Program-made: the position numbers and the translations under genes
The notes under the pieces: generated by a model
Databases searched by the model: none
The model's input: only the letters and a program-made list of their open reading frames with translations
Told to the model about the DNA's origin: nothing
In this document: positions 6,022 to 13,935 of the stretch, piece after piece
Layout of the letters: each line of letters begins with the position of its first letter
How positions within the stretch are numbered: position 1 is the stretch's first letter
Assembly: GCA_947446625.1 (NCBI GenBank)
Contig: CANFIE010000005.1
Coordinates: 1 to 25,509 of the forward strand
Reading direction: 5' to 3'
DNA: 25,509 nucleotides
DNA from: Acetobacteraceae bacterium
GTDB taxonomy: Bacteria > Pseudomonadota > Alphaproteobacteria > Acetobacterales > Acetobacteraceae

Positions 6022-7077
6022 GTGGTAAAGTCCCTCCCGCTGGCCTTCGCATTGGCCGTGGACGCCATGGGCGGTGACAACTCACCGGACATGGTGCTCG
6101 ACGGGCTGGAAATAGCGGCGGAGCGCCACCCCCAGGCCAAGTTCCTGGTGGTTGGCGATGAAGCGCGCCTTGTTCCTTTGCTGGCGGTTCGCCCGCGGGC
6201 CCTGAAGGCCTGCACGGTGCGCCACGCCCCCGATGTTGTGCCCGGTGACATGAAGCCAACGCTGGCCCTGCGGGTCCGGCGATCTTCCATGCGCCTGGCG
6301 ATTGATTCGGTGGCGGCCGGTGAGGCGGCCGGCGTTGTCTCGGCCGGCAATACCGGCGCGCTTATGGCCCTGGCCAAAATCGTGGTGAAGACGCTGCCGG
6401 ATATCAACCGGCCGGCGCTTGCCGCCATCATGCCCTCGGCCCGGGGTGACGTGGTGATGCTGGACCTGGGCGCCAATGTGGCGTGCGATGCGCGGAATCT
6501 GGTGGAGTTCGCCATCATGGGCGATGCCTTCGCCCGTGCCGTGCTTGGCCTGCCGCAGCCCTCCATCGGCCTGCTGAATGTGGGGTCCGAGGATATGAAG
6601 GGCGATGACCGCGTGCGCCAGGCTGCCGAGGTGCTGCGCGAGAGCCATATCGCCAGCGGCTTCCATGGCTTTATCGAGGGCCACGACATTACCGCCGGTA
6701 CGGTGGATGTGGTGGTGACCGACGGCTTCACCGGCAATGTGGCGCTGAAGACCGGCGAGGGTGCGCTGAAGCTGATGCGCGACATGCTGCGCCAAGTGTT
6801 CTCGAGCTCGCTCTCCGCGAAGATGGGCTACCTGCTGGCCCGCCCGGCGCTGGAGCGGCTGCGCGAATGGATGGACCCGCGCCGCTACAACGGTGCGATT
6901 CTGCTGGGGCTGAACGGCGTGGTGGTGAAAAGCCACGGCGGTACCGACGCCACCGGCTTTGCCCATGCTATTGACGTGGCCATGGACATGGTCACGCATG
7001 GCTTCAATGACCGAATCCATGAGGGGCTTGCCCGGCTTTCGATGCCGCAGCCCGACCTGACCTCGGCCAGGACCTGA
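6022..7077 (+). CDS. plsX: Phosphate acyltransferase PlsX
   Basis: PlsX (351 aa) converts acyl-ACP and phosphate to acyl-phosphate, the substrate of PlsY in the first step of phospholipid synthesis. The diagnostic DAMGGDNSPDMVLDG motif is at about residues 14-28. Other conserved stretches are SAGNTGALMALA, MLDLGANVACDARNL, LLNVGSEDMKGDD, GFIEGHDITAG, VVVTDGFTGNVALKT and KSHGGTDATGF. The start is GTG 6022, 37 bp after rpmF, with a GGGGAG ribosome site at 6007. The upstream ATG at 6005 is out of frame. It is peripheral to the inner membrane by family knowledge, and no membrane segment is seen. The next gene, fabH, follows after 15 bp. Confidence 0.96.
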   Translation: MVKSLPLAFALAVDAMGGDNSPDMVLDGLEIAAERHPQAKFLVVGDEARLVPLLAVRPRALKACTVRHAPDVVPGDMKPTLALRVRRSSMRLAIDSVAAGEAAGVVSAGNTGALMALAKIVVKTLPDINRPALAAIMPSARGDVVMLDLGANVACDARNLVEFAIMGDAFARAVLGLPQPSIGLLNVGSEDMKGDDRVRQAAEVLRESHIASGFHGFIEGHDITAGTVDVVVTDGFTGNVALKTGEGALKLMRDMLRQVFSSSLSAKMGYLLARPALERLREWMDPRRYNGAILLGLNGVVVKSHGGTDATGFAHAIDVAMDMVTHGFNDRIHEGLARLSMPQPDLTSART

Positions 7078-7092
7078 CGCGGAGCCGCCTGC

Positions 7093-8073
7093 ATGCCCAT
7101 TCGTTCCCTGATAGCAGGCTGCGGGTCCTATTTGCCCGAACGGTCCCTGAGCAACGTGGAACTGGCCCAGGCCTATGGCCTGGACACCAGTGACGAGTGG
7201 ATTGTAGAGCGCACGGGCATCCATAACCGCCACATTGCCGCGCCCGATGAAACCGCCAGCACCCTGGGCGCCAATGCCGCCCGCGCCGCCCTGGCCCGGG
7301 CCGGCATGCGGGCCGACGAGATCGACCTTATTGTGGTGGCGACGGCCACGCCGGATTCCGCCTTTCCCTCCACCGCCGTGCGCATTCAGGCGCTGCTGGG
7401 TTCTACCCGCGGCTTTGGCTTTGACATTTCCGCCGCCTGCACCGGCTTTGTGTATGCGCTGAACGTGGCCGACAATTTCATCCGCAGCGGCCAGGTGAAG
7501 ACCGCGCTGGTGATTGGCGCCGAAGTCTTTTCCCGCATTGTGGACTGGACCGACCGCGGCACCTGCGTGCTGTTTGGTGACGGCGCCGGGGCCGTGGTGC
7601 TGCGCGCCGGGGAAGGCGAGGGGACTGCCGCTGACCGGGGCATTCTTTCCACCCATCTGCATGCCGATGGCAGCTTTGGCGATTTGCTGTTCGTGGATGG
7701 CGGGGCTGGGTCCAACGGCACCGCCGGCAAGCTGCGGATGACCGGCAATGCGGTGTTCCGCCATGCGGTTTCCAAGCTGGCCGATGTGGTGGACGAGGCG
7801 CTGGCCGCCAATGGGCTGGGCCACAGCGATGTGCGCTGGCTGGTGCCGCACCAGGCCAATCGGCGGATTATTGACGCCATGGGCCGCAAGCTGAAGCTGC
7901 CGCCCGAGCGCGTGGTGGTGACGGTGGACCGGCATGCCAATACCTCGGCCGCCTCCATTCCGCTGGCGCTGGCTGAGGCGGCCGGCGATGGCCGGATTCA
8001 GCCCGGGGACCTGGTGGTGATGGAAGCCATTGGCGGCGGGTTGACCTGGGGCGCCACCCTGGCTCGTTTCTGA
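7093..8073 (+). CDS. fabH: Beta-ketoacyl-ACP synthase III
   Basis: FabH (326 aa) starts type II fatty-acid synthesis by condensing acetyl-CoA with malonyl-ACP. The catalytic triad is complete: Cys116 in DISAACTGFVYA, His253 in VPHQANRRI and Asn283 in HANTSAASIP. The N-terminal motifs DEWIVERTGIHNRHIA and ATATPDSAFPSTA are standard, and the C-terminal GGGLTWGATLARF is a textbook ending. The start ATG 7093 has GGAG upstream at 7081. It forms an operon with plsX. Confidence 0.97.
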   Translation: MPIRSLIAGCGSYLPERSLSNVELAQAYGLDTSDEWIVERTGIHNRHIAAPDETASTLGANAARAALARAGMRADEIDLIVVATATPDSAFPSTAVRIQALLGSTRGFGFDISAACTGFVYALNVADNFIRSGQVKTALVIGAEVFSRIVDWTDRGTCVLFGDGAGAVVLRAGEGEGTAADRGILSTHLHADGSFGDLLFVDGGAGSNGTAGKLRMTGNAVFRHAVSKLADVVDEALAANGLGHSDVRWLVPHQANRRIIDAMGRKLKLPPERVVVTVDRHANTSAASIPLALAEAAGDGRIQPGDLVVMEAIGGGLTWGATLARF

Positions 8074-8118
8074 ATCGGCGCTTAACGCGGCCGCCCAAGT
8101 CTTTGTTCAACAAGGCAG

Positions 8119-8147
8119 TTGACGCGGCGAGCCGAGTGCTATTCTCA
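8119..8147 (+). promoter_or_regulatory. Candidate promoter for ihfA-merR
   Basis: TTGACG (8119-8124) is a good -35. A -10 could be TTCTCA (8142-8147, 17-bp spacer) or TATTCT (8140-8145, 15-bp spacer). Just upstream is the small palindrome TTGTTCAACAA (8104-8114). The 111-bp fabH-ihfA gap holds nothing else recognisable. Confidence 0.4.
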
Positions 8148-8184
8148 TGCCCCCATTACGGGATTGGTGGGGACCGGGCGGGCC

Positions 8185-8499
8185 ATGCAGACATTGACGC
8201 GAGCCCAGTTGGCGGAAGCGATCTACCATCAGGTGGGGCTGTCGCGGAATGAATCCGCCAGCCTGCTGGAACTGGTGCTGGAGAAGATGTCCGCCGCGCT
8301 GGAATCCGGTGAATCGGTGAAGATCTCGGCCTTCGGTACCTTTGTGGTGCGGCAGAAGGGCCTGCGGGTGGGCCGCAACCCGAAAACCGGCGTGGAAGTA
8401 CCCATTCTGCCGCGCAAGGTGCTGTCCTTCCGGCCCAGCCAGGTGATGAAGGCGCGCATCAACGGCGATGAGAGCCGGATTGAGGACGCCGAGGCGTGA
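8185..8499 (+). CDS. ihfA: Integration host factor subunit alpha
   Basis: This 104-residue HU/IHF-family DNA-bending protein matches the alpha subunit. It begins MQTLTRAQLAEAIYHQVGLS, has the helical dimerisation region to about residue 45, the strand KISAFGTFVVRQK, and the beta-arm GRNPKTGVEVPILPRKVLSF that carries the DNA-intercalating proline. Start ATG 8185 is chosen because it aligns with the family N-terminus. An upstream in-frame ATG at 8119 would add 22 unrelated residues and overlap the candidate promoter. The stop overlaps the GTG start of the merR gene (GTGA). plsX-fabH-ihfA-merR is a conserved alphaproteobacterial string. Confidence 0.95.
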   Translation: MQTLTRAQLAEAIYHQVGLSRNESASLLELVLEKMSAALESGESVKISAFGTFVVRQKGLRVGRNPKTGVEVPILPRKVLSFRPSQVMKARINGDESRIEDAEA

Positions 8500-8912
8500 G
8501 CGAAGACCTCATTGCCGGTGAGGGCGCCCGGGCGCCCCGCCTGCGCAAGGGGCCGGCGGCGTTCCGCACCATTTCGGAGGTTGCTGACGACCTGCATATT
8601 CCGCAGCATGTGTTGCGGTTTTGGGAAACCAAGTTTCCGCAGTTGAAGCCGCTGAAGCGCGGCGGTGGCCGGCGCTACTACCGGCCCGAGGATATCGCCC
8701 TGCTGCGGCGGATCAGCGACCTGCTCTATACCCAGGGCTACACCATCAAGGGCGTGCAGCGGCTGCTGAAGGATGGCGGGCTGCCTGAGAGCGGCGCGCC
8801 GGAAGGGCAATTGCCGCTGCTGGATCTGAGCGACGCCGGCAACCCGGTGCGCGCCGCCCTGCTGGAACTGGATGATATTCTGGCCGACTTCAGCGCGCTG
8901 TTGGCGCGCTGA
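8496..8912 (+). CDS. MerR family transcriptional regulator
   Basis: A 138-residue protein with an N-terminal MerR winged helix-turn-helix: FRTISEVADDLHIPQHVLRFWETKFPQL across about residues 22-49 (here quoted as two parts, FRTISEVADDLH and VLRFWETKFPQL), then GGGRRYYRPEDIALLRRI and a third helix, YTQGYTIKGVQRLL. The C-terminal third is a probable dimerisation helix with no effector-binding cysteines, so it is not a metal sensor of the classical type. It starts at GTG 8496, coupled to ihfA. Orthologues downstream of ihfA are widespread in alphaproteobacteria but their regulon is not known to me. Only 9 bp separate it from the convergent ABC-binding-protein gene. Confidence 0.92.
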   Translation: MSEDLIAGEGARAPRLRKGPAAFRTISEVADDLHIPQHVLRFWETKFPQLKPLKRGGGRRYYRPEDIALLRRISDLLYTQGYTIKGVQRLLKDGGLPESGAPEGQLPLLDLSDAGNPVRAALLELDDILADFSALLAR

Positions 8913-8921
8913 AGCCAGCCT

Positions 8922-10511
8922 TTACCGCGCCCGGCGCTGGATGTTGTAGAGCACCGGGAAGCCGATGGGCAGCACGCCCTCAATGTCGGCGCGGTGCGCC
9001 GCCGGCAGGTAGAACTGGCCGTAGAAGCCCATCAGCCCTGCCTCATGCACATGTTGCTGCATCTGCGCGGCCAACTCGCGGCGCTTGGCGGGGTCGGCCT
9101 CGCGCTCAAAGGCTTCCATCACCGGCGTCAACGAGGGGTCGCAGTAGCGGCCGGGGTAGTTGTTGGTGCAGTTATAGGCCACCGCGTAGTTGGCGATGGG
9201 GTTCACCATGTCGTACCCCGTGAACACCACGGGCATCACGTTCCAGCCGCCGCGTTCAATGGGTTCCAGGCTGTTGCGGCGCTGGGCCTGGGTGGAATAG
9301 TCGGCCGAGGCGACCTGCACGTTGAAGCCGGCCAGGCGCAGGCGGTCGGCGATCACCAGACTGGTCGGGTTCAGAATGGTGCTGTCCATGCTGTGCAGCA
9401 GCACCACGGGTTCGTTGTTGTAGCCGCTGGCGCGCAGGGTGGTGCGGGCTTGCTCGATGGTGGCGGCGCGGAGCGGCGGCACCCCGGCCTCGGAGGCGAG
9501 CGGCCAGCCGCACATGAAGATGGAGGCGCAGAAGCCGTAGCGCATCTGCTGCGGCAGGCCGAGCGAGGCCAGTACTTCCTCGTGATTTACCGCCAGCTGG
9601 AAGGCGCGGCGGGCCTGCGGGTTGTTGAAGGGCGGCAGGGTGTGGTTGAGCGAAATGGCGCCGATCATGCTGCCGAGCGGCGGCGGCTGCACCAGGCGGA
9701 TGTTGCGGTTGCGGCTGAAGGCCGGGATGAAATCGCCCGGCACCAGTTCCAGGTAGTCGGCCTCGCCGGCCTGCAATGCCGCCACGCGGGTGGCGATATC
9801 CGGCATGGAGATGAAGTGGACCTGGTCCATATGCGCGCGCTTGCCGCCGGCAAAGCCGTCGGCGGGTTCGGCCCGCGGCACGTAGCGCGGGTTGCGGCGG
9901 AAGATGGCCAGGCTGCCGCTGCGCCATTCCGCGCGGTTGAAGCTGTAGGGGCCGCTGCCGATCGGCTCGGGCACCGCCTGGGTGATGGGGGTGCTGCGGG
10001 CGAAGCGGGCCGGCATCATGAAGGGAATTTGTGCGGCGGGTTTGCCGATAGCCTCGATGACCTGGGAGAAGGGCCAGGCCAGTTCCAGGCGGAAGGTCTT
10101 GGCGTCCACCACGCTCAGGCCCTTGCTGGCGGCCATGAGGCGGGCGCCCAGGCCGTCTCGCCGGCCCCAGCGACGGAGGGATTCGACGCAATCCTCGGCC
10201 GTTACCGGCTGGCCATCATGCCATTCCAGCCCGTCGCGCAAATGAAAGGTCCAGGTCAGGCGGTCGGCGCTGACTTCCCAGCGGTCGAGCATCTGCGGGC
10301 GGTATTCGCCCTTGCTGTCGAGCGCTACCAGCGTGTCGTACACCAAGTACGCATAGGCGCGGGTGACATTGCTGGTGGTGATGATGGGGTCCAGCACCTG
10401 GAGTTCCAGGTTCAGCACCGCGCGCAGCACGCTGGGTTGCGGCTGGGCCTGGGCGGGCGGGGCCAGCGCCAAGGTGGTGGCGGCCAGCAGGGCAAGGCAA
10501 AGGCGGCGCAT
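8922..10511 (-). CDS. ABC transporter substrate-binding protein, peptide/nickel (SBP_bac_5) family
   Basis: A 529-residue periplasmic binding protein of the DppA/OppA type. A signal peptide is evident: MRRLCLALLAATTLALAPPA with cleavage after AQAQ. The mature domain has VLDPIITTSNVTRAYAYLVY, the family hallmark LTWTFHLRDGLEWHDGQPV, GSGPYSF and LQAGEADYLE. The C-terminal lobe carries the expected ISLNHTLPPFNNPQARRA segment. No permease or ATPase genes lie nearby, so it is an orphan component. It follows the GMC oxidoreductase by 12 bp with an AAGGAG ribosome site near that gene's stop, so the two are co-transcribed. Ligand cannot be read from the sequence. Confidence 0.92.
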   Translation of the reverse strand: MRRLCLALLAATTLALAPPAQAQPQPSVLRAVLNLELQVLDPIITTSNVTRAYAYLVYDTLVALDSKGEYRPQMLDRWEVSADRLTWTFHLRDGLEWHDGQPVTAEDCVESLRRWGRRDGLGARLMAASKGLSVVDAKTFRLELAWPFSQVIEAIGKPAAQIPFMMPARFARSTPITQAVPEPIGSGPYSFNRAEWRSGSLAIFRRNPRYVPRAEPADGFAGGKRAHMDQVHFISMPDIATRVAALQAGEADYLELVPGDFIPAFSRNRNIRLVQPPPLGSMIGAISLNHTLPPFNNPQARRAFQLAVNHEEVLASLGLPQQMRYGFCASIFMCGWPLASEAGVPPLRAATIEQARTTLRASGYNNEPVVLLHSMDSTILNPTSLVIADRLRLAGFNVQVASADYSTQAQRRNSLEPIERGGWNVMPVVFTGYDMVNPIANYAVAYNCTNNYPGRYCDPSLTPVMEAFEREADPAKRRELAAQMQQHVHEAGLMGFYGQFYLPAAHRADIEGVLPIGFPVLYNIQRRAR

Positions 10512-10523
10512 CGCGGCTCTCCT

Positions 10524-12173
10524 TCAGGCGGGCAGTTGCTCTGCTTCCGGCGCCGGGCGGCCGCGGATCATGTCGGCGGCCTTCTCGGCGATCATCAGCG
10601 TGGTGGCGTAGGTATTGGCGGAAGGCATGTGCGGCATGATGGAAGCGTCCACCACGCGCAGTCCTTGCAAACCATGCACCAACAGCCGGTCATCCACCAC
10701 TGCCGTTGGGTCGGTGGCCGGTCCCATGCGGGCGGTGCCGATCAGGTGGTAGGTGGTGCTGCCGTTCTGGCGGGCAAAGTCGAGCAATTCGTCATCGGTT
10801 TGCGCCTGCTGGCCGGGCAGCACTTCCTCCTGCACGAAGGGCGCCAGTTGCGGCGTGGCCAGCATGCGGCGCAGCAGGCGAATGCCGCCCAGATGCACCT
10901 GCCGGTCGCCGGGGTTGCTGAGGTAGTTGGGGTTGATCTCGGGGTGCTCGAACACGTCGGTGCTGCGGGCGGTGACCCAGCCGGTGGATTCGGGGCGGTG
11001 CTGCCAGGCGCCCGCTGTCATGCCCGGGTAGTCGTCCAGCACGTAGACCTTGCCGGCGGCGTAGCTGCCGGGGGTGAAGACGCATTGCAGGTCGGGCGCG
11101 TCCAGGCCTTCAAAGCTTTTCCAGAACACATGCACATGGCTGGGGGCGGTGGCCAGGATGTTGGGCTTTTGCAGCGCCCAGCGCGCCACCTGCGCCGCCA
11201 GGCGCCAGCCGCGTGACATCTGGTTGAGCGTGGTGACGCCGGGCCTGGCGCGCATGACGATGCGCGAGGCGTAGTGGTCGCGGAAGTTGGAACCGACGCC
11301 GGGGATATCGGCCACCACCGGCACGCCCAGCTTGGCCAGCAGCGCGGCGGGGCCAACGCCCGAGACCTGCAGCAGCCGCGCCGTGTTCACCGTGCCGGCG
11401 GAGAGAATCACCTCGCGCCGGGCGCGGACCTGGCGCGGCGGGGCGCCGCGTTCATGCTGGTAGGCAATGCCCACGGCGCGCTTGCCCTCGAACAGCACCT
11501 GGCAGGCGCGGGCATTGGTGCGTACCTCCACGCCGCCACGGGCCACGGCGGGGTGCAGGAAGGCGCGGGCGGCGCTGACCCGGCGGCCCTTGACGATGGC
11601 GCGCTGGAAATAGCCGACGCCGGCTTGGTCTCCGCTGTTGTAGTCGGGGTTGCGGGGTATGCCCATGCCGACGCAGCCGGCGATGAAGGCTTCGGAAAGC
11701 GGGTGGAACCAGTCCATGTCGGTGACGGGCAGGCTGCCGCTGCGGCCACGGCGTTGCGGGTCGCCAAAGCCCATGCGGTGTTCGCTGCGGCGCAGGTAGG
11801 GCAGGGTATCGGCGTAGCCCCAGCCGCGATTGCCGCGCTGGGCCCAATGGTCGAGGTCGGCTGGTTGGCCGCGATTATAGATCATGCCGTTGATGGAGGT
11901 GGAGCCGCCGAGGGTGCGGCCCTGCACGGTGCTGATGGCGCGGCCGCCAGTGTTTTCGGTGGGCGTGGTCTGGAACTGCCAGGTGACGCTGGGGTCGGAC
12001 AGGGTTTTGATGAAGCCGGCGGGGATGTGGATATAGGGGTTGGTGTCGGGCGGCCCGGCTTCCAGCACGCAGACGCTGACGCCAGGGTCTTCCGAGAGGC
12101 GGGCGGCGAGGACCGAGCCGGCGGCGCCGGAGCCGACAATGACGTAGTCGAAGCTGTCGGCGTCCAAGGTCAT
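10524..12173 (-). CDS. GMC family FAD-dependent oxidoreductase (choline/alcohol dehydrogenase-like)
   Basis: This 549-residue protein carries the complete GMC layout. The FAD dinucleotide-binding motif is at residues 11-19 (VIVGSGAAG) with an acidic ribose contact in VLEAG. GMC signature 1 is at about 83-100 (QGRTLGGSTSINGMIYN) and GMC signature 2 around SAGTVNTARLLQVSGVGP. In the C-terminal block the catalytic histidine is at about 476 (TYHLIGTARMG) and the partner asparagine at about 520 (MPSANTYATT). There is no signal peptide, so it is probably cytoplasmic. Sequence style suits choline-dehydrogenase-like alcohol oxidation, but no betaine genes accompany it, so the substrate is open. It is the first gene of a two-gene unit with the binding protein. 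Confidence 0.92.
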   Translation of the reverse strand: MTLDADSFDYVIVGSGAAGSVLAARLSEDPGVSVCVLEAGPPDTNPYIHIPAGFIKTLSDPSVTWQFQTTPTENTGGRAISTVQGRTLGGSTSINGMIYNRGQPADLDHWAQRGNRGWGYADTLPYLRRSEHRMGFGDPQRRGRSGSLPVTDMDWFHPLSEAFIAGCVGMGIPRNPDYNSGDQAGVGYFQRAIVKGRRVSAARAFLHPAVARGGVEVRTNARACQVLFEGKRAVGIAYQHERGAPPRQVRARREVILSAGTVNTARLLQVSGVGPAALLAKLGVPVVADIPGVGSNFRDHYASRIVMRARPGVTTLNQMSRGWRLAAQVARWALQKPNILATAPSHVHVFWKSFEGLDAPDLQCVFTPGSYAAGKVYVLDDYPGMTAGAWQHRPESTGWVTARSTDVFEHPEINPNYLSNPGDRQVHLGGIRLLRRMLATPQLAPFVQEEVLPGQQAQTDDELLDFARQNGSTTYHLIGTARMGPATDPTAVVDDRLLVHGLQGLRVVDASIMPHMPSANTYATTLMIAEKAADMIRGRPAPEAEQLPA

Positions 12174-12280
12174 CTCCCGCGTGTTGTTTCACCGGGCAGG
12201 GTAGGGAGGTGCGGGGTGGCTTGCCAACCCCATGAACCGCGCTGGTTGGACGGATCAGGGGTGGTGGTGTTCAGCGGAAG

Positions 12281-12302
12281 GCCCGGTGGGTTGCCACCGG
12301 GC
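12281..12302 (-). terminator. Strong hairpin, probable terminator on the minus strand
   Basis: A perfect 9-bp stem, GCCCGGTGG (12281-12289) and CCACCGGGC (12294-12302), with a four-base loop. Read on the minus strand it lies 21 bp past the stop of the small reading frame at 12324-12428 and is followed by CTTCC rather than a true T-run. It probably ends the sugar operon transcript or the transcript of the small frame. The rest of the 12174-12323 gap shows nothing else recognisable. Confidence 0.5.
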
Positions 12303-12323
12303 GCCATGGCGATGCGGTTGCAG

Positions 12324-12428
12324 TCAGTGGCCAAACACCGGGTTGATGGCCAGGGAGGCCAGCGCGTCGCTGGCAGCCCAGCCCAGGCGTAGGTTGACCG
12401 CCTCGGAGCGGAAACAGGCGTAGTACAT
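12324..12428 (-). CDS. Small unrecognised reading frame (34 aa), possible gene remnant
   Basis: An ATG at 12428 opens 34 codons on the minus strand, ending HLNP-like in style: the peptide starts MYYACFRSEAVNLRLGW and ends SLAINPVFGH. Composition is protein-like, with an aromatic start, an amphipathic middle and no arginine/proline shadow bias. The same frame is open upstream for another 26 codons, back to TAA near 12508, without an ATG or GTG. I do not recognise a family. A strong hairpin follows the stop by 21 bp, which is what the end of a real gene would show. It may be the surviving 3' end of a decayed gene between the sugar operon and the GMC gene, or chance. Confidence 0.3.
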   Translation of the reverse strand: MYYACFRSEAVNLRLGWAASDALASLAINPVFGH

Positions 12429-12509
12429 GGTGCTGACCTGCGCGAGCCGCAGGGATCGTCGCCGCCCTCGGGAGGCTTGTCCTCGACCCGGCGCCAGCGG
12501 CCGGAAGCG

Positions 12510-13409
12510 TTATGCTGGGAGGGTGAAGCGCAGCAACCTGGCCAGGTCGCCGCGCGTGTCGGCGGGTTCGGCATAACCAACGGCGGTGCGCAGTCGCGTT
12601 GTATCCGCCACCATGAAGGGGGTTTCGTCCGGCCGGTCGGGCAGGGCCCCCAGGCGGATGAGGGATGCGCGCCCGGTCAATTCGCCAATCAGGGCCACGA
12701 GGTCGCGAATGGCCACGGCCTGGCCCGAGGCGACATTCACCGCCCCTTCCACCGGGCTGGCGCATAGCGCCGCCAAGGCCTGGCCCACAAACCAGGTACT
12801 GGAGAAGTCCCGGATCGGGCGGCCCGAGGCGCATTGTGCTTCGCGCCCCTCCCGCAGGGCGCCCAGCACGGCCGGCACCAGCCGGTCCGGGTGCTCGCCC
12901 GGGCCAAACAGATGGAACAGCCGCGCCCAGGCCGTGCTGATGCCCAGGCCCGGCAGCGCCGCCGCCAAGGCGGCCTTGGCCTGGCCGTAAGGCGTGGCCG
13001 GCTCTACCGGGCGGCTCTCGGGCCAGGGCTGGGCATCACCCGGCGCCTGGGTGGCGTATTCGGCGCAACTGCCCAGGCCAATAAAGCGCCGGCCGCCCTT
13101 GGCGGCGAAGGCCTGGGCCAGCGCCAGAGAGGCCCGCAGCCATTCGCCATTGGCCGGCGCGGTCCAGAACCGCCCATGCGCCACGTACCAGGCGCAATGC
13201 AGCACAATATCTGGCCGCGCGGCGTGCAGCAGCGGCAGGGGCGCCGCCGGGTCCAGCAGGTTGGCGGCATGCCAATGGACGGCGCTGGGTGCAGCGGCGG
13301 GGCGGTTCTGCCCTACGGCGTGCACGTCAAAGCCGCGCGCCAGCAGCGGCGCCAGAACCTGCCGGCCCACGAAGCCCGAGGCGCCGGTGACCAGCACGCG
13401 TTCAGCCAT
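12510..13409 (-). CDS. NAD-dependent epimerase/dehydratase (putative nucleotide-sugar 4-ketoreductase or epimerase)
   Basis: A 299-residue extended SDR. The Rossmann motif is VLVTGASGFVG at residues 5-15, the catalytic serine is in GLGSCAEYA (Ser114) and the Tyr-Lys pair is Tyr141/Lys145 (PYGQAKAAL). The region PIRDFSSTWFVG and ASGQAVAIRDLV fits the sugar-nucleotide binding half. The start ATG 13409 overlaps the stop of the upstream epimerase by 8 bp; a further ATG at 13427 and a longer frame to 13505 are out of character. As the last gene after a 4,6-dehydratase, C-methyltransferase and 3,5-epimerase-like enzyme, it most probably reduces the 4-keto group, but an epimerase role is not excluded. 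Confidence 0.85.
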   Translation of the reverse strand: MAERVLVTGASGFVGRQVLAPLLARGFDVHAVGQNRPAAAPSAVHWHAANLLDPAAPLPLLHAARPDIVLHCAWYVAHGRFWTAPANGEWLRASLALAQAFAAKGGRRFIGLGSCAEYATQAPGDAQPWPESRPVEPATPYGQAKAALAAALPGLGISTAWARLFHLFGPGEHPDRLVPAVLGALREGREAQCASGRPIRDFSSTWFVGQALAALCASPVEGAVNVASGQAVAIRDLVALIGELTGRASLIRLGALPDRPDETPFMVADTTRLRTAVGYAEPADTRGDLARLLRFTLPA

Positions 13410-13935
13410 GGTCCGGCCAGGTGGCATCGCGTTCCGAGATGACCTGCGGCGCCGCTGGCCAGGCGATGCCAAAGGCGGGGTCATTCCAGCGCAGGCCGCG
13501 GGCACAGCCCGGGGCGAAGGGCGCGTCCATCATGTATTCCACCACGGCATCCGCCGTCAGCGTCAGGAAGCCATGCGCGCAGCCACGCGGGATCAGCAGC
13601 GCCAGCCGGTTCGTCGCCGAAAGCGCCACCCCCACATGGCGGCCATGGCTGGGCGAGCCAGGGCGCAGGTCCAGCACCACGTCATGCACCGCGCCACGAA
13701 TGCAGCGCACCAGCTTCACTTCCTCGCCCGGTGCCACCTGCCAGTGCATGCCGCGCAGGGTGTGGCGGGCATGGTTCTCTGAAAGGCTGACCTGCCATGG
13801 GGTGAAGTCATGCCCGGCGGCGGCGAATTCGGTGCGGCAGAAGCTGCGGGCAAAGGCGCCGCGGGCGTCCTCGGCCGCGGTGCTGGCCACCTGCACCAGC
13901 CCGGCCAGGGGCAGGGCGGTAAAGCTCAGCGCCAC
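13402..13935 (-). CDS. rfbC: dTDP-4-dehydrorhamnose 3,5-epimerase family protein (RmlC-like)
   Basis: A 177-residue cupin of the RmlC family, which epimerises C3 and/or C5 of 4-keto-6-deoxy sugar nucleotides. Catalytic His64 (LRGMHWQ), Asp89 (HDVVLDLR) and Tyr134 (VVEYMM) all align with the RmlC dyad, and LIPRGCAHGFLTL and LRWNDPAFGIAWP are standard. The tyrosine pair usually found before the AP motif (NYY/DYY) is Pro-Phe here (DAPFAP). That position lies near the nucleotide base, so it may reflect a CDP rather than dTDP substrate; this is inference. It starts at GTG 13935, overlapping the methyltransferase stop by 10 bp, and its stop overlaps the next gene. Confidence 0.88.
   Translation of the reverse strand: MALSFTALPLAGLVQVASTAAEDARGAFARSFCRTEFAAAGHDFTPWQVSLSENHARHTLRGMHWQVAPGEEVKLVRCIRGAVHDVVLDLRPGSPSHGRHVGVALSATNRLALLIPRGCAHGFLTLTADAVVEYMMDAPFAPGCARGLRWNDPAFGIAWPAAPQVISERDATWPDHG

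Noticed and set aside
6082..7935. 617-codon open frame on the minus strand
   Set aside because: Shadow of plsX and fabH; shadow-type amino-acid composition and no motifs.
8994..11216. 740-codon plus-strand open frame
   Set aside because: Antisense of the ABC binding protein and GMC genes, both of which have full domain sets. The frame is His/Gly/Ala/Val-rich.
12397..12408. Short match (TCGGAGCGG) to the end of tRNA-Pro as a possible att repeat
   Set aside because: Only nine bases of a GC-rich word match, so chance is a sufficient explanation.
12174..12509. Plus-strand open frames in the intergenic gap
   Set aside because: Short, arginine/tryptophan-rich, without motifs or ribosome sites. 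Only the minus-strand frame at 12324-12428 looked protein-like.
13410..13505. N-terminal extension of the NAD-dependent epimerase to 13505
   Set aside because: It would place 32 unrelated residues before the Rossmann strand and deepen the overlap with the RmlC-like gene.
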